A stretch of DNA of 64,000 nt from Tabrizicola sp. (GTDB lineage Bacteria; Pseudomonadota; Alphaproteobacteria; Rhodobacterales; Rhodobacteraceae). The position numbers and the translations under genes were made by a program. Numbering within the stretch: the first letter of the stretch is position 1; every line of letters starts with the position of its first letter. Positions 47,494 through 56,815 of the stretch are shown one piece after another. The notes under the pieces are model-generated. The model did no database searches, was not told where the DNA came from, and saw only the letters and a list, made by a program, of their open reading frames with translations. The stretch covers positions 62,001 to 126,000 of the forward strand of contig NZ_JAUXZE010000046.1 of assembly GCF_030694085.1 (NCBI RefSeq). The letters run 5' to 3'.

Positions 47494-49248
47494 ATGTCCG
47501 ACGAGAAAGCCTACCAGGTCCTTGCCCGCAAGTACCGACCACAGACTTTTGCCGACCTGATCGGGCAAGAGGCGATGGTGCGCACCCTGAAGAACGCCTT
47601 CGCGGCGGACCGGATTGCCCATGCCTTCGTGATGACCGGCGTTCGGGGCGTCGGCAAGACCACCACCGCGCGGATCATCGCCAAGGGCCTGAACTGCATC
47701 GGCCCCGACGGCAAAGGCGGCCCCACTACGGAACCCTGCGGCGTGTGTGAGCCCTGCATCGCCATCGCCGAAGGCCGCCACGTCGACGTGATGGAGATGG
47801 ACGCGGCCAGCCGCACCGGGGTCGGCGACATCCGCGAGATCATCGACAGCGTGCACTACCGGGCCGCTTCCGCGCGCTTCAAGGTCTACATCATCGACGA
47901 AGTGCACATGCTGTCGACCGCCGCCTTCAACGCGCTGCTGAAGACGCTGGAAGAACCCCCCGCCCACGTCAAATTCATCTTCGCCACCACCGAAATCCGC
48001 AAGGTCCCGGTGACGGTGCTTTCCCGCTGCCAGCGTTTCGACCTGAAGCGGATCGAGCCGGAAGTCATGATGGCCCACCTGTCCAGGGTGGCCGACCTTG
48101 AAGGGGCGAAGCTGGCGCAGGACGCTCTCGCGCTGATCACCCGCGCCGCCGAAGGCTCGGTCCGCGACGCGATGAGCCTGATGGACCAGGCCATCGCCCA
48201 CGGCGCGGGGGAAACGACCGGCGAACAGGTCCGCGCCATGCTGGGCCTGGCGGACCGGGGCCGGACGCTGGACCTGTTTGATCTGATCATGAAAGGCGAT
48301 GCCGCCACCGCGCTGTCCGAACTCAGCGGCCAGTATGCCGACGGTGCCGACCCGATGGCCGTCCTCCGTGATCTGGCCGAGATCACGCACTGGATTTCGG
48401 TCATCAAGATCAACCCCGCCGCTGCCGAGGACCCGACCACCCCCCCCGACGAACAGTCGCGCGGTCAGGACATGGCCAGCCGCCTGCCGATGCGCGCGCT
48501 GACGCGGATGTGGCAGATGCTGCTGAAGGCCATCGAAGAGGTCGCCCTCGCACCCAACGCCATGATGGCCGCCGAGATGGCCGTGATCCGCCTGACCCAT
48601 GTCGCCGACCTGCCCGATCCCGAAACCTTGGTGAAAAAGCTCCAGGACTCGCCCCGCCCGCCGACTGGGGGCGGCGGCATCGCGGGCGGAGCCCCCGCCG
48701 GTGGCTCCACCGTTCACTCGCCCCGGATGGCCCCGGTCCACTCGGCCCCCACGCGCGGCCCGACGATGACCGCCACCGCCCCGGCCCTGGCCGAAGGGCA
48801 GCTTCAGGTCTACGCCTCCTTCGAGCAGATCATCGAGCTGATCCGCCAGAAGCGCGACATGCTCCTGCTGAACGAGGTCGAGACCGGCCTCCGCCTCGCC
48901 CGCTATGCCCCCGGCCGGATCGAGTTCGAACCTGCCCCCGGCGCGAAACCCGACCTCGCCTCTCGTTTGGGTCAGCGCCTGCAAGGCTGGACCGGCGCGC
49001 GCTGGGGCGTCTCGGTCGTGGCCTCCGGTGGGGCTGCCACCATCGCCGAAACCCGCAATGCCGCGCTTCAGCAAGTCCGCACCGAAGCTGCCGACAACCC
49101 CCTGGTTCAGGCCATCCTGACCGCCTTCCCCGGCGCAAGGATCACGGAAGTCCGCTCCCCCGAAGCCATCACCGCCCAGGCCGCGGAAGCCGCGCTGCCC
49201 CAGGCCGAGCCCGAACTGGACGACGATTGGGACCCGTTCGAAGAATGA
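47494..49248 (+). CDS. dnaX: DNA polymerase III subunits gamma/tau
   Basis: A 584-residue clamp-loader ATPase: Walker A GVRGVGKTT (Lys55), a zinc-binding set of cysteines (Cys68, CGVCEPC at 82-88), Walker B IIDEVHML, sensor 1 FIFATTEI and the SRC motif LSRCQRFD, then a Pro/Ala-rich linker and a C-terminal tau-like domain. It loads the sliding clamp at the replication fork. First gene of the dnaX-GNAT-ybaB-recR operon, which pairs replication with recombination repair. Confidence 0.95.
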   Translation: MSDEKAYQVLARKYRPQTFADLIGQEAMVRTLKNAFAADRIAHAFVMTGVRGVGKTTTARIIAKGLNCIGPDGKGGPTTEPCGVCEPCIAIAEGRHVDVMEMDAASRTGVGDIREIIDSVHYRAASARFKVYIIDEVHMLSTAAFNALLKTLEEPPAHVKFIFATTEIRKVPVTVLSRCQRFDLKRIEPEVMMAHLSRVADLEGAKLAQDALALITRAAEGSVRDAMSLMDQAIAHGAGETTGEQVRAMLGLADRGRTLDLFDLIMKGDAATALSELSGQYADGADPMAVLRDLAEITHWISVIKINPAAAEDPTTPPDEQSRGQDMASRLPMRALTRMWQMLLKAIEEVALAPNAMMAAEMAVIRLTHVADLPDPETLVKKLQDSPRPPTGGGGIAGGAPAGGSTVHSPRMAPVHSAPTRGPTMTATAPALAEGQLQVYASFEQIIELIRQKRDMLLLNEVETGLRLARYAPGRIEFEPAPGAKPDLASRLGQRLQGWTGARWGVSVVASGGAATIAETRNAALQQVRTEAADNPLVQAILTAFPGARITEVRSPEAITAQAAEAALPQAEPELDDDWDPFEE

Positions 49249-49709
49249 TCCCCCGGCGCGCCACGCCCGCCGACGCGGCAACGCTGGCGCGGCTCAATGC
49301 CCACGTGCAATCCTGGCACGCTGCGCACTACCCCGAAGTGTTCTTCCCCAACCCCGAGCCTGCAGCGCTCACGCAATACTTCGCCGACCGCCTGGCCGAC
49401 CCCGCCTGCACCGCTTTCCTCACCGGCCAACCCGCCACCGGCTACGCCCTCTGCCAGCTTCAGACCCGCGAGCGGTCGGTCTTCTCGCCCGGCTACCGCC
49501 GCCTGATGATCGACCACATCGCCGTCGCCCCCGAAGCCCGCCGCCAGGGCCAGGGCCGCGCGCTCCTGCATGCCGCCCGCCAACTCGCCCGCGACCTTGA
49601 AGCCGACGAGATCCTGCTCGACACCTGGGACGCCAACACCGACGCCCACGCCTTCTTCCGCGCCAACGGCTTCACCCCCCGCCGAATGCTCTTCCGCGGG
49701 ACGCCCTGA
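49245..49709 (+). CDS. GNAT-family N-acetyltransferase
   Basis: A 154-residue acetyltransferase with the acetyl-CoA loop IAVAPEARRQGQGRALL (Q/RxxGxG as RRQGQG) and a C-terminal NTDAHAFFRANGFTPRR. ATG 49245 overlaps the dnaX stop (ATGA), so it is translationally coupled although it interrupts the usual dnaX-ybaB pair. Substrate unknown. Confidence 0.85.
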   Translation: MIPRRATPADAATLARLNAHVQSWHAAHYPEVFFPNPEPAALTQYFADRLADPACTAFLTGQPATGYALCQLQTRERSVFSPGYRRLMIDHIAVAPEARRQGQGRALLHAARQLARDLEADEILLDTWDANTDAHAFFRANGFTPRRMLFRGTP

Positions 49710-49763
49710 CCTTGCACCCTGCCCCTGCAGCCCGTATCTCATAAGAAACAGACGGAGAACGAC

Positions 49764-50108
49764 ATGCTGAAAGGTCTGGGCGGACTTGGCGACATGGCCA
49801 AGATGATGAAAGCCGCGACGGAAATGCAGGGCAAGCTGGCCGAGATGCAGGAAGACCTCGCCCGCATCGTCGTGGTGGGCGAAGCCGGGGCCGGCCTGGT
49901 CAGGGCCCGCGCCACGGCGAAGGGTGAGGTGACGGGGCTGGACATCGACCCCTCGATCCTGGTCGCCTCCGAGAAGGAGGTCGTCGAGGACCTGATCCTC
50001 GCCGCCATCCACGATGCGCAGCTGAAAGCCAAGGCGCGCAGCGAACAGGAAATGTCCCGCCTGGCCGAGGCGATGGGCATCCCGCCCGGCATGAAACTCC
50101 CGTTCTGA
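49764..50108 (+). CDS. Nucleoid-associated protein YbaB/EbfC
   Basis: A 114-residue DNA-binding protein of the YbaB/EbfC family: [20 protein letters not shown], then helix [15 protein letters not shown] and the strand [20 protein letters not shown]. It binds DNA as a tweezer-shaped dimer. The stop overlaps the recR ATG by 1 nt, the conserved dnaX-ybaB-recR order. Confidence 0.93.
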   Translation: MLKGLGGLGDMAKMMKAATEMQGKLAEMQEDLARIVVVGEAGAGLVRARATAKGEVTGLDIDPSILVASEKEVVEDLILAAIHDAQLKAKARSEQEMSRLAEAMGIPPGMKLPF

Positions 50109-50704
50109 TGAAGGACGAGACCGGCATCGAGGCACTGATCGAGCTGATGGCCCGGCTTCCCGGCCTTGGGCCAAGGTCCGCCCGCCGCGCCGTCTTGGTC
50201 CTGTTGAAGAAGCGCGCGCAACTGATGGCCCCCCTCGCCCAGTCCCTGGCCGAGGTCGCCCTTGCTGCCAAGGAGTGTAGTCTCTGCGGCAACATATCGA
50301 CGACCGAGGTCTGCAGCATCTGCACCAACCCAGCCCGCGCGACCGGCGAGATCTGTGTGGTGGAAGATGTGGCCGATCTCTGGGCGATGGAACGGGGCCA
50401 GGTCTTCAAGGGCCGCTACCACGTCCTTGGCGGCACGCTCTCCGCCCTTGACGCCATCGGCCCGGACGAGCTTGGCATCCCCCGCCTCGTCGCCCGCGTG
50501 GCAGAGGAGGCTGCAAGTGAGGTGATCCTGGCACTGAACGCCACCGTCGACGGCCAGACTACCGCCCATTACATCGCCGATGCGCTTGCCGGGACCGATG
50601 CCCAGATCACCACGCTCGCTCAAGGTGTCCCCATCGGCGGCGAGCTTGACTACCTCGACGACGGCACCATCGGCGCCGCCCTCCGCGCCCGCCGCAAGCT
50701 CTGA
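50108..50704 (+). CDS. recR: Recombination mediator RecR
   Basis: A 198-residue RecR: N-terminal helix-hairpin-helix ([16 protein letters not shown]), C4 zinc finger ([16 protein letters not shown]), Toprim domain ([26 protein letters not shown]) and a C-terminal [14 protein letters not shown] signature. With RecF/RecO it loads RecA at gaps. Complete, with usual length. Confidence 0.95.
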   Translation: MKDETGIEALIELMARLPGLGPRSARRAVLVLLKKRAQLMAPLAQSLAEVALAAKECSLCGNISTTEVCSICTNPARATGEICVVEDVADLWAMERGQVFKGRYHVLGGTLSALDAIGPDELGIPRLVARVAEEAASEVILALNATVDGQTTAHYIADALAGTDAQITTLAQGVPIGGELDYLDDGTIGAALRARRKL

Positions 50705-50721
50705 TGCTGGTTCAAGCGTAG

Positions 50722-50739
50722 GGTGCGCTACAGCGCACC
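50722..50739. terminator. Convergent hairpin GGTGCGCT/AGCGCACC, copy 2
   Basis: Identical to the hairpin at 46930-46947, again preceded by GTAG and again containing the TAG stop of the minus-strand gene (HAD hydrolase). Sits 17 nt after the recR stop. Confidence 0.6.
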
Positions 50740-51393
50740 GATCCCCAGCAACCCCGGCAGATCCTCCATCCGATGAAAGAGCGGCACCCCAAGCGCCGCC
50801 ACCGACCGTGCCGTGGGCGTTTTGTGGCCATGCGCCGCATAGCCAAAGCAGCGCATCCCCGCCGCCAGGGCCGCGCGTGCCCCCATCGCGCTGTCTTCGA
50901 TCACCACGCAAGCTTCGGGGCGCACGCGACAAGCCGCAGCCGCCGCCAGATAGACATCCGGCGCGGGCTTCGGCGCACCAAGAGCTTGCCCCGAAAGCAC
51001 AGCGCGAAACCGTCCCTCGATGCCGTGCTGACCCAGCGTGATCTTCATCTTGGCGAGCGACCCGTTCGATCCCATCGCGTAAGGAACGCCGACCGCATCC
51101 AGCCGGTCCAGAACGGGCAGCACGCCCGGCACCAAAGGCACGCCGGCGATCAGCAGCTCGTTCATCCGACTGTAGAAATGCGCCACCCATCCCTGCGGCA
51201 ATCGCGCGCCTGCCGCAGTCGCCTGCCGCGCCACCATCTCGACCGTCTGCCCCAGGTAATCGGTCTCGAAATCCTCCAGCGTCAAGGGCAAGCCATGCGC
51301 GGCAAGCTCCTCGACAAACAGCGCCAACGTCGGACCCTCGCTGTCCACGACCACGCCATCGCAGTCGAACAGCACGGCTTCCGGGCGGATCAT
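50728..51393 (-). CDS. HAD-superfamily hydrolase, phosphatase type
   Basis: A 221-residue HAD subfamily IA protein. Nucleophile motif DCDGVVVDSEG (Asp at about 10 and 12), motif II GSNGS, Lys in LGAPKPAPDVYL, and motif III VIEDSAMG. Most likely a sugar-phosphate or beta-phosphoglucomutase-like phosphatase. Start ATG 51393 overlaps the rsmD stop as ATGA; the longer upstream frame only duplicates rsmD sequence. Confidence 0.88.
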   Translation of the reverse strand: MIRPEAVLFDCDGVVVDSEGPTLALFVEELAAHGLPLTLEDFETDYLGQTVEMVARQATAAGARLPQGWVAHFYSRMNELLIAGVPLVPGVLPVLDRLDAVGVPYAMGSNGSLAKMKITLGQHGIEGRFRAVLSGQALGAPKPAPDVYLAAAAACRVRPEACVVIEDSAMGARAALAAGMRCFGYAAHGHKTPTARSVAALGVPLFHRMEDLPGLLGIGAL

Positions 51394-51950
51394 GTCGGTG
51401 CTTTCAGAAGGGTCACAACGGTGTCGCCGTAGGTTCGTTGGTCCACCTGCACGAACCCTTCCGGCACCGATGGGGCCACCCCTTCCTCCCACACGACCAT
51501 CGCCCCCGGCGAAAGCCAGCCCCCCTTCTTCACCTCTGCCAAGGCCACCGCCCCCATCCCCTTGCCGTAAGGCGGATCCAGGAATACCAGTCCGTACCCC
51601 GCCCCTGCATTGGGCCCAAGCCGCCGCGCGTCCTGCCGGATCACCCGCGTCTCTGCCTCGGCGCGCATCTTGGCGATGTTCGCCCGGACCAGCGCCAGCG
51701 CCTTCGCACCATCGTCGACGAAGGTCACCTGCGCCGCCCCCCGGCTTAACGCCTCCAGCCCAAGGGCACCGGTCCCGGCGAACAGGTCCAGCACCCGTGC
51801 GCCGGTGACCGGGTTGCCGTGGGCGTTGATCAGAAGATTGAAGATCGCCTCGCGCACCCGGTCCGAGGTCGGCCGCAGATGCGCCGCCGCGTCGCCCTCG
51901 CCTAGGTCTGCAAGCTTCAGGCCACGTCGGTTGCCGCCAATGATCCGCAT
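51390..51950 (-). CDS. rsmD: 16S rRNA (guanine-N2) methyltransferase RsmD
   Basis: A 186-residue methyltransferase: MRIIGGNRRGLKL start, LRPTSDRVREAIFN, SAM-binding LDLFAGTGALGLEALSRGA, and the catalytic FLDPPYGKG. It methylates G966 of 16S rRNA. Complete and typical. Confidence 0.93.
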   Translation of the reverse strand: MRIIGGNRRGLKLADLGEGDAAAHLRPTSDRVREAIFNLLINAHGNPVTGARVLDLFAGTGALGLEALSRGAAQVTFVDDGAKALALVRANIAKMRAEAETRVIRQDARRLGPNAGAGYGLVFLDPPYGKGMGAVALAEVKKGGWLSPGAMVVWEEGVAPSVPEGFVQVDQRTYGDTVVTLLKAPT

Positions 51951-51967
51951 CTGGTCTCCGTGAACAC

Positions 51968-51992
51968 TCCCTCTCCCGTTCGGGGAGAGGGA
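51968..51992. terminator. TCCCTCTCCC hairpin between ferredoxin reductase and rsmD
   Basis: A 10-bp perfect stem (51968-51977/51983-51992) with a GTTCG loop, 18 nt beyond the reductase stop. The C/G-rich flank and stem resemble the hairpin at 8522-8544, suggesting a dispersed hairpin repeat. Confidence 0.6.
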
Positions 51993-52009
51993 TCGGGGGT
52001 GAGGGGGGG

Positions 52010-53212
52010 TCAGGCCTTGAGCAATGCCTTCAGGTCCGGGGTCGAGACAATCACCTCGGGCGAAGGGGACTTGCCCATTTCGATCAACCTTTTGCCCACC
52101 ATATAGGCCCGGCTGTCGTTCATCGCGTCTACCGCCAGCAAGTCTGCGCCGCGATAGTACCAGAAGCTTGCCACGTCACCCTCGCCCTGCCGGGTGACGA
52201 TGTGGTCATAGCCGGTGTTAAGCCCGGCGATCTGCAGCTTCAGGTCGTACTGGTCCGACCAGAACCACGGCTTCGCCTCGTAGGGCGCAGCGGCCCCAAG
52301 GATATTCGCCGCCACCGCCTCGGCCTGGTCGATGGCGTTGCCCACTGACTCCAGCCGGATGCGCCCGTCGTTCCAGGGAAAGGACGCACAGTCCCCCGCC
52401 GACCAGATCGAGGGGTCCGAGGTCCGGCCCTGCTCGTCCGTCGCAATGCCGTTGTCTATGGTCAGCCCGGCGATCTCGGCCAGTTGAGTATTCGGCGTGA
52501 TCCCGACGCCCACGATGACAAAATCCGCCGGAAGCTGGCGCCCGTCCGTCAGCAGCGCGCCTTCGACCCGATCGTCACCGATCAGCCGGTTCAGCCCTGT
52601 CGCCTCCAGCACCTTCACCCCATGCGCCTGGTGCAGCGCGCGAACATAGTCCGACGTCTCGGGCGCGGCGACGCGCTGAAGGATGCGTGGCGCCATTTCC
52701 AGCACAGTCACATCAAGTCCCAGCTTCGAGGCCACCGCAGCCGCCTCCAGCCCGATATAGCCGCCGCCGACGATGATGACCTTGCGACCCGGCTGGAACT
52801 CGGCCCGCATCGCGTCGACATCGGCCAGCCTGCGGACCGTGTAGACGCCTTCCAGCGACCCGCCGATGGAGGCAGGCAACCGCCGAGGCGTCGAGCCCGT
52901 GGTAAGCGCCAGATGATCATACTCCAGCACCTCGCCACCCACCGTCACCGCCTTTGACGTGGGGTCGATGGCTGTCACCGCCTGCCCCAGCCGCAGTTCC
53001 ACCTCGTTCTCGGCCCAGAACTCAGGCGCGCGCAGCCAGAGGCGGTCTTCCTCCATCTCGCCCAGAAGATAGGCCTTGGACAGCGGGGGGCGCTGGTAGG
53101 GCGGCGCGGGCTCGTCGCCCAGCATGACAATCTCGCCCCGGTGGCCCAAAGCCCGCAGCTTTGCGGCCAGTGCCGCCCCCGCCTGCCCGGCCCCCACGAT
53201 CACCACCCGCAT
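52010..53212 (-). CDS. FAD-dependent ferredoxin/rubredoxin reductase
   Basis: A 400-residue pyridine-nucleotide-disulfide-type reductase: FAD motif VVIVGAGQAGAALAAKLR at the N-terminus, GDEPAPPYQRPPLSK typical of ferredoxin reductases of oxygenase systems, NAD motif VIIVGGGYIGLEAAAVA (about 145-160), and SIWSAGDCASF. The C-terminal reductase domain is present. It passes electrons from NAD(P)H to a ferredoxin or P450 system; no partner ferredoxin lies nearby. Confidence 0.9.
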   Translation of the reverse strand: MRVVIVGAGQAGAALAAKLRALGHRGEIVMLGDEPAPPYQRPPLSKAYLLGEMEEDRLWLRAPEFWAENEVELRLGQAVTAIDPTSKAVTVGGEVLEYDHLALTTGSTPRRLPASIGGSLEGVYTVRRLADVDAMRAEFQPGRKVIIVGGGYIGLEAAAVASKLGLDVTVLEMAPRILQRVAAPETSDYVRALHQAHGVKVLEATGLNRLIGDDRVEGALLTDGRQLPADFVIVGVGITPNTQLAEIAGLTIDNGIATDEQGRTSDPSIWSAGDCASFPWNDGRIRLESVGNAIDQAEAVAANILGAAAPYEAKPWFWSDQYDLKLQIAGLNTGYDHIVTRQGEGDVASFWYYRGADLLAVDAMNDSRAYMVGKRLIEMGKSPSPEVIVSTPDLKALLKA

Positions 53213-53300
53213 GGCACTTCCCCCTCTGGCATGTTCCGCGCCGGACCCTATAACCCAAGCGACAGAAGGTGCAACGCGCCGCTACCATGAGGAACTGAAA

Positions 53301-53786
53301 ATGACGATTGCCGAAGGTAAGAGCCTCCCCGACGCCACGCTTCTGCACATGGGCGACGCCGGGGCCGAGGCGGTGAAACTTTCCGACAAGCTGACGGGCC
53401 GCAAGGTCGTGATCTTCGGACTGCCCGGCGCCTACACTGGGACCTGCTCCACGGCGCATGTCCCAAGCTTCATCCGCACCGCGCAGAAGTTCGCCGACAA
53501 GGGCATTGACGAGATCATCTGCGTGGCCGTCAACGATCCCTTCGTGATGAAGGCCTGGGGCGAGGCGACCGGGGCCATCGCCGCCGGGATCACCATGCTG
53601 GGCGACGCCGACGCCAGCTTCTCGAAGGCCATCGGCCAGACCTTCGACGTGCCGCACCTTGGGTTCTTCGCACGCTCCAAGCGTTATTCGCTTCTTGCCG
53701 AGGACGGGGTGGTCACGAAGTTCAACCCGGAAACCGGCCCCGGCTGCGAGATCTCGGCGGGCGAACACCTGCTTTCCCAGCTCTGA
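53301..53786 (+). CDS. Peroxiredoxin, Prx5-like
   Basis: A 161-residue AhpC/TSA-family peroxiredoxin with the catalytic motif PGAYTGTCSTAHVP (peroxidatic Cys around 49; the usual PxxxTPTC has GTC here, a conservative change) and a later GPGCEIS cysteine (about residue 151) that might resolve. Reduces peroxides with thioredoxin or glutaredoxin/GSH. ATG 53301 has GAGGA 8 nt upstream. Confidence 0.92.
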   Translation: MTIAEGKSLPDATLLHMGDAGAEAVKLSDKLTGRKVVIFGLPGAYTGTCSTAHVPSFIRTAQKFADKGIDEIICVAVNDPFVMKAWGEATGAIAAGITMLGDADASFSKAIGQTFDVPHLGFFARSKRYSLLAEDGVVTKFNPETGPGCEISAGEHLLSQL

Positions 53787-53789
53787 CCC

Positions 53790-53863
53790 AAGGCTCGTCG
53801 TCGACTTCGTCGCTCCTCGCGGGTGCGCCCCCGAGGAGAAGACGAAGTCGCACGACGAGGCTT
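53790..53863. terminator. Long imperfect hairpin repeat, copy 1
   Basis: A roughly 75-nt region folding into one long stem: AGGCTCGTCGT pairs with ACGACGAGGCT near the ends (one mismatch), ACTTCGTC with GACGAAGT, and CTCCTCG with CGAGGAG. It lies between the convergent peroxiredoxin and the 53862 gene and overlaps the latter's stop. A diverged homologue lies at 61314-61388 in the same kind of site. Confidence 0.65.
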
Positions 53864-54212
53864 AGCCCTCGCGCACGTGGCGCTGGAAGGCCCGCTTCAA
53901 TAGGTCCAGTTCGGCCCGCAGAAGGCTTAGTTCCGCGCGGATATCCCCGTCCAGCGGCTGACCGGCGACCAGCGTCACCGCCGTCACTGTCTGCCCGCCT
54001 GACTGAACCAGGATCGTCTGCAGGCCCTCGTTCAGGACCCAGGCCGGGATCGGCACCCGCAGGGCAAAGCGTCCGGGCTGACCTGGCACGGGCTGGACCT
54101 GCACCCCCTCCACCACCCGTCCGCCATGCAGCGCCTCGATGACCGGAGGATCGGTCGCTGTCACCATCGCTTCCCAGACGCCGCCCGCTATCCTGCCCTC
54201 GTCAACCTTCAT
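53862..54212 (-). CDS. Hypothetical protein, 116 residues
   Basis: A soluble protein with a beta-rich first part (GRFALRVPIPAWVLNEGLQT then ILVQSGGQTVTAVTLV) and a helical end (RAELSLLRAELDLLKRAFQR), likely a short coiled coil. No signal peptide. It lies 9 nt downstream of the next upstream minus-strand gene and is probably co-transcribed with it and ilvD. No family recognised. Confidence 0.7.
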   Translation of the reverse strand: MKVDEGRIAGGVWEAMVTATDPPVIEALHGGRVVEGVQVQPVPGQPGRFALRVPIPAWVLNEGLQTILVQSGGQTVTAVTLVAGQPLDGDIRAELSLLRAELDLLKRAFQRHVREG

Positions 54213-54221
54213 CCTTCACCT

Positions 54222-54995
54222 TTACAATTCGGCCCTGGGCCTGCGGCTGACCACCAGATCGCGGATCACGATGCGGGTCATGGCCGCCTCGTTCAGGATC
54301 AGGTCCAGCCAGGCCCTCTCGATCCTTCTGTCGTTCAGGTCGGCATAGGCCAGGTCGAACTCTGCCACCTTGTCGCGGCCCGCCTCCGGCAGGGCGCTGA
54401 CCGGCTGCGCGACGTTCGGCCCGTGCTTGATGTTCAGCCGGGTAAAGGCCTTCACCGGGACGTCACTGTCGATCACCATCTCGGCGCGCACCAGATGGCG
54501 CGCCTTAAGTCCCTCGACCGCTGCGACTGGCAGGTTCAGCGCCAGCGACAGGAAACTGCCCTTGAAGCCGAAGACGTCGATGGCCAGCCCGTAGGGCGCA
54601 CGGTCCTCGGTCCTGTCGTTGCGGACCTGTCGCACCACGACCTCGCCCAGCGGGCAATCATGATACAGCGCCACGCCCTCGCCCAGCGGCGTCCTGTCGC
54701 CGGACGCGACGGCTCCGGGATCTGCAAGCGCCCCGCGCCAGAGGTCGGGCCGCCAGGACCAGTCGGTGCCCAGCGGCATCTGCGGCAGGCCGGCGGTCAA
54801 CGCCGGCACCGCCAGCCGCATGTCGGCCACTTGCAACACCCGGTCCAGCTGCCGCCGCATCCCCCGCGCTTCGGCCCGCACGGCGCGCAGCTCGAAGCTT
54901 TCCAACTCTGGCGCCGCCTCGGCCAGCCGTTTCCACCGCCCTTCGGTCCGGCGCTGGTGCCAGCCCTCCAGAAACTGCGCGATGCGACCGGCCAT
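54222..54995 (-). CDS. Hypothetical protein, conserved rhodobacterial type
   Basis: A 257-residue protein starting MAGRIAQFLEGWHQRRTEGR, with a middle stretch LYHDCPLGEVVVRQVRND and a beta-rich region (YGLAIDVFGFKGSFLSLALN). Tentatively the DUF6478-type family seen in Rhodobacterales; I am not certain of the number. No signal peptide or membrane helix. Starts 6 nt after the ilvD stop, so it belongs to that transcript. Function unknown. Confidence 0.65.
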   Translation of the reverse strand: MAGRIAQFLEGWHQRRTEGRWKRLAEAAPELESFELRAVRAEARGMRRQLDRVLQVADMRLAVPALTAGLPQMPLGTDWSWRPDLWRGALADPGAVASGDRTPLGEGVALYHDCPLGEVVVRQVRNDRTEDRAPYGLAIDVFGFKGSFLSLALNLPVAAVEGLKARHLVRAEMVIDSDVPVKAFTRLNIKHGPNVAQPVSALPEAGRDKVAEFDLAYADLNDRRIERAWLDLILNEAAMTRIVIRDLVVSRRPRAEL

Positions 54996-55001
54996 CGGCC
55001 C

Positions 55002-56738
55002 TTACTGGTCCATGTAGACGTGGCTTTCGCCCTTGCCGCCCGGATGCGTCACCGCCCCCCAGCGCGCCCCACCGCACAGCTTTGCAAACTTGTGGACCGC
55101 GCCCGAGGTGTAGGCCGTCTTGCGCGGCCCTTTCCATTCGGCCTTGCGTTTTGCCATCTCCTCATCCGAGACGTTGACGGACAACTCGCCCGTCAGCGCG
55201 TTCAGCGTGATGATGTCGCCGGTCTTCAGCAGGGCAATCGGCCCGCCATGTGCCGCTTCCGGCCCGACGTGACCCACGCAGAAGCCGCGCGTCGCGCCAC
55301 TGAACCGGCCGTCGGTGATCAGCGCGACCTTCTTGCCCATGCCCTGACCGGACAAGGCCGCGGTGGTCGACAGCATCTCGCGCATCCCCGGCCCGCCCGC
55401 GGGGCCTTCGTTGCGGATGACGATGACCTCGCCTTCCTTGTATTCCCGTGCCTTCACGGCGGCAAAGGCATCTTCCTCACATTCGAACACCCGGGCCGGG
55501 CCGCTGAAGACCTGCTCGGCCTCGCTCATGCCGGCGACCTTCACGATGGCCCCATCGGGTGCCACATTGCCCTTCAGGCTGACCACGCCGCCCGTCCTGG
55601 TGATCGGCGAGCCAATGTCATAGATCACCCGGCCATCCGCTTCGCCTCGGATTTCGTCCAGGCTTTCGCCCAGCGTCTTGCCGGACGCGGTCATGCAATC
55701 CAGGTGCAGCAGGCCCGCTTTCGCCAGTTCCTTCATCACCACGGCCACGCCGCCCACCTCGTGCAGGTCCTTGGCGACATATTTCCCGCCCGGCCGCAGG
55801 TCGACGAAGTACGGAGTGTCCTTCATGCAGGCCGCCACGTCGAAGAGATCGAAGTCGATCCCCGCTTCGTGCGCCATTGCCGGCAGGTGCAGCGCCGCGT
55901 TGGTCGACCCGCCCGTGCAGCCCACAACACGCGCGGCATTTTCCAGCGACTTGCGCGTCACGATGTCCCGCGCGCGGATGTTCTTCTCGATCAGGTTCAT
56001 CACCGCGACGCCCGAAGCCTCGCCATACTGGTCGCGGCTTTCATAGGGCGCCGGGGCGCTGGACGAGTTCAACAGCGCCAACCCGATGGCTTCTGACACG
56101 CAGGCCATCGTGTTCGCCGTGTACTGGGCACCGCAGGCACCGCTCGAGGGGCAGGCCACCCGCTCCATGATCTCCAGTTCCGCGTCCGACAGGTTTCCGG
56201 CCTGGTGCTTGCCCACGGCCTCGAACATGTCCTGCACGGTGATGTCCTGGCCCTTGTAGCGGCCCGGCAGGATCGACCCGCCATAGATGAAGACCGACGG
56301 CACGTTCAGCCGGATCATCGCCATCATCATCCCCGGCAGCGACTTGTCGCAGCCCGCAAGGCCCACCAGCGCGTCATAGCAATGACCGCGCATCGTCAGT
56401 TCCACGGTATCCGCAATCGCGTCGCGCGACGCCAGCGAGGAGCGCATCCCCTCGTGCCCCATCGCGATGCCGTCCGTCACGGTGATCGTGGTGAACTCGC
56501 GCGGGGTGCCGCCGCCCTTCTTGACGCCGTGCTTCACGATCTGGGCCTGACGGTTCAGCGCGATGTTGCAGGGGGCCGCTTCGTTCCAGCAGGTCGCGAC
56601 ACCCACCCAGGGCTGGTGGATTTCTTCCTCGGTGATCCCCATCGCGTAGAAATAGCTGCGATGCGGAGCGCGCGCCGGACCTTCGGTCACGTGGCGGCTG
56701 GGAAGCTTCGACTTGTCGAAACGCTGGTTGGTGGACAT
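55002..56738 (-). CDS. ilvD: Dihydroxy-acid dehydratase
   Basis: A 578-residue IlvD/Edd family enzyme with cysteine ligands for the Fe-S cluster in [24 protein letters not shown] and [16 protein letters not shown], and the C-terminal [11 protein letters not shown] and [11 protein letters not shown] motifs. It makes 2-keto acids in valine, isoleucine and leucine synthesis. ATG 56738 has AAGGAGCC upstream. Likely first gene of a transcript with the two hypotheticals downstream. Confidence 0.95.
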   Translation of the reverse strand: MSTNQRFDKSKLPSRHVTEGPARAPHRSYFYAMGITEEEIHQPWVGVATCWNEAAPCNIALNRQAQIVKHGVKKGGGTPREFTTITVTDGIAMGHEGMRSSLASRDAIADTVELTMRGHCYDALVGLAGCDKSLPGMMMAMIRLNVPSVFIYGGSILPGRYKGQDITVQDMFEAVGKHQAGNLSDAELEIMERVACPSSGACGAQYTANTMACVSEAIGLALLNSSSAPAPYESRDQYGEASGVAVMNLIEKNIRARDIVTRKSLENAARVVGCTGGSTNAALHLPAMAHEAGIDFDLFDVAACMKDTPYFVDLRPGGKYVAKDLHEVGGVAVVMKELAKAGLLHLDCMTASGKTLGESLDEIRGEADGRVIYDIGSPITRTGGVVSLKGNVAPDGAIVKVAGMSEAEQVFSGPARVFECEEDAFAAVKAREYKEGEVIVIRNEGPAGGPGMREMLSTTAALSGQGMGKKVALITDGRFSGATRGFCVGHVGPEAAHGGPIALLKTGDIITLNALTGELSVNVSDEEMAKRKAEWKGPRKTAYTSGAVHKFAKLCGGARWGAVTHPGGKGESHVYMDQ

Positions 56739-56815
56739 GACGGCTCCTTGCGGGAAATGGCTTGGCCGCAAGGGATAAAGGCGCGCCCGTTTGGGGGCAA
56801 GCCGAATTGGCGGCG

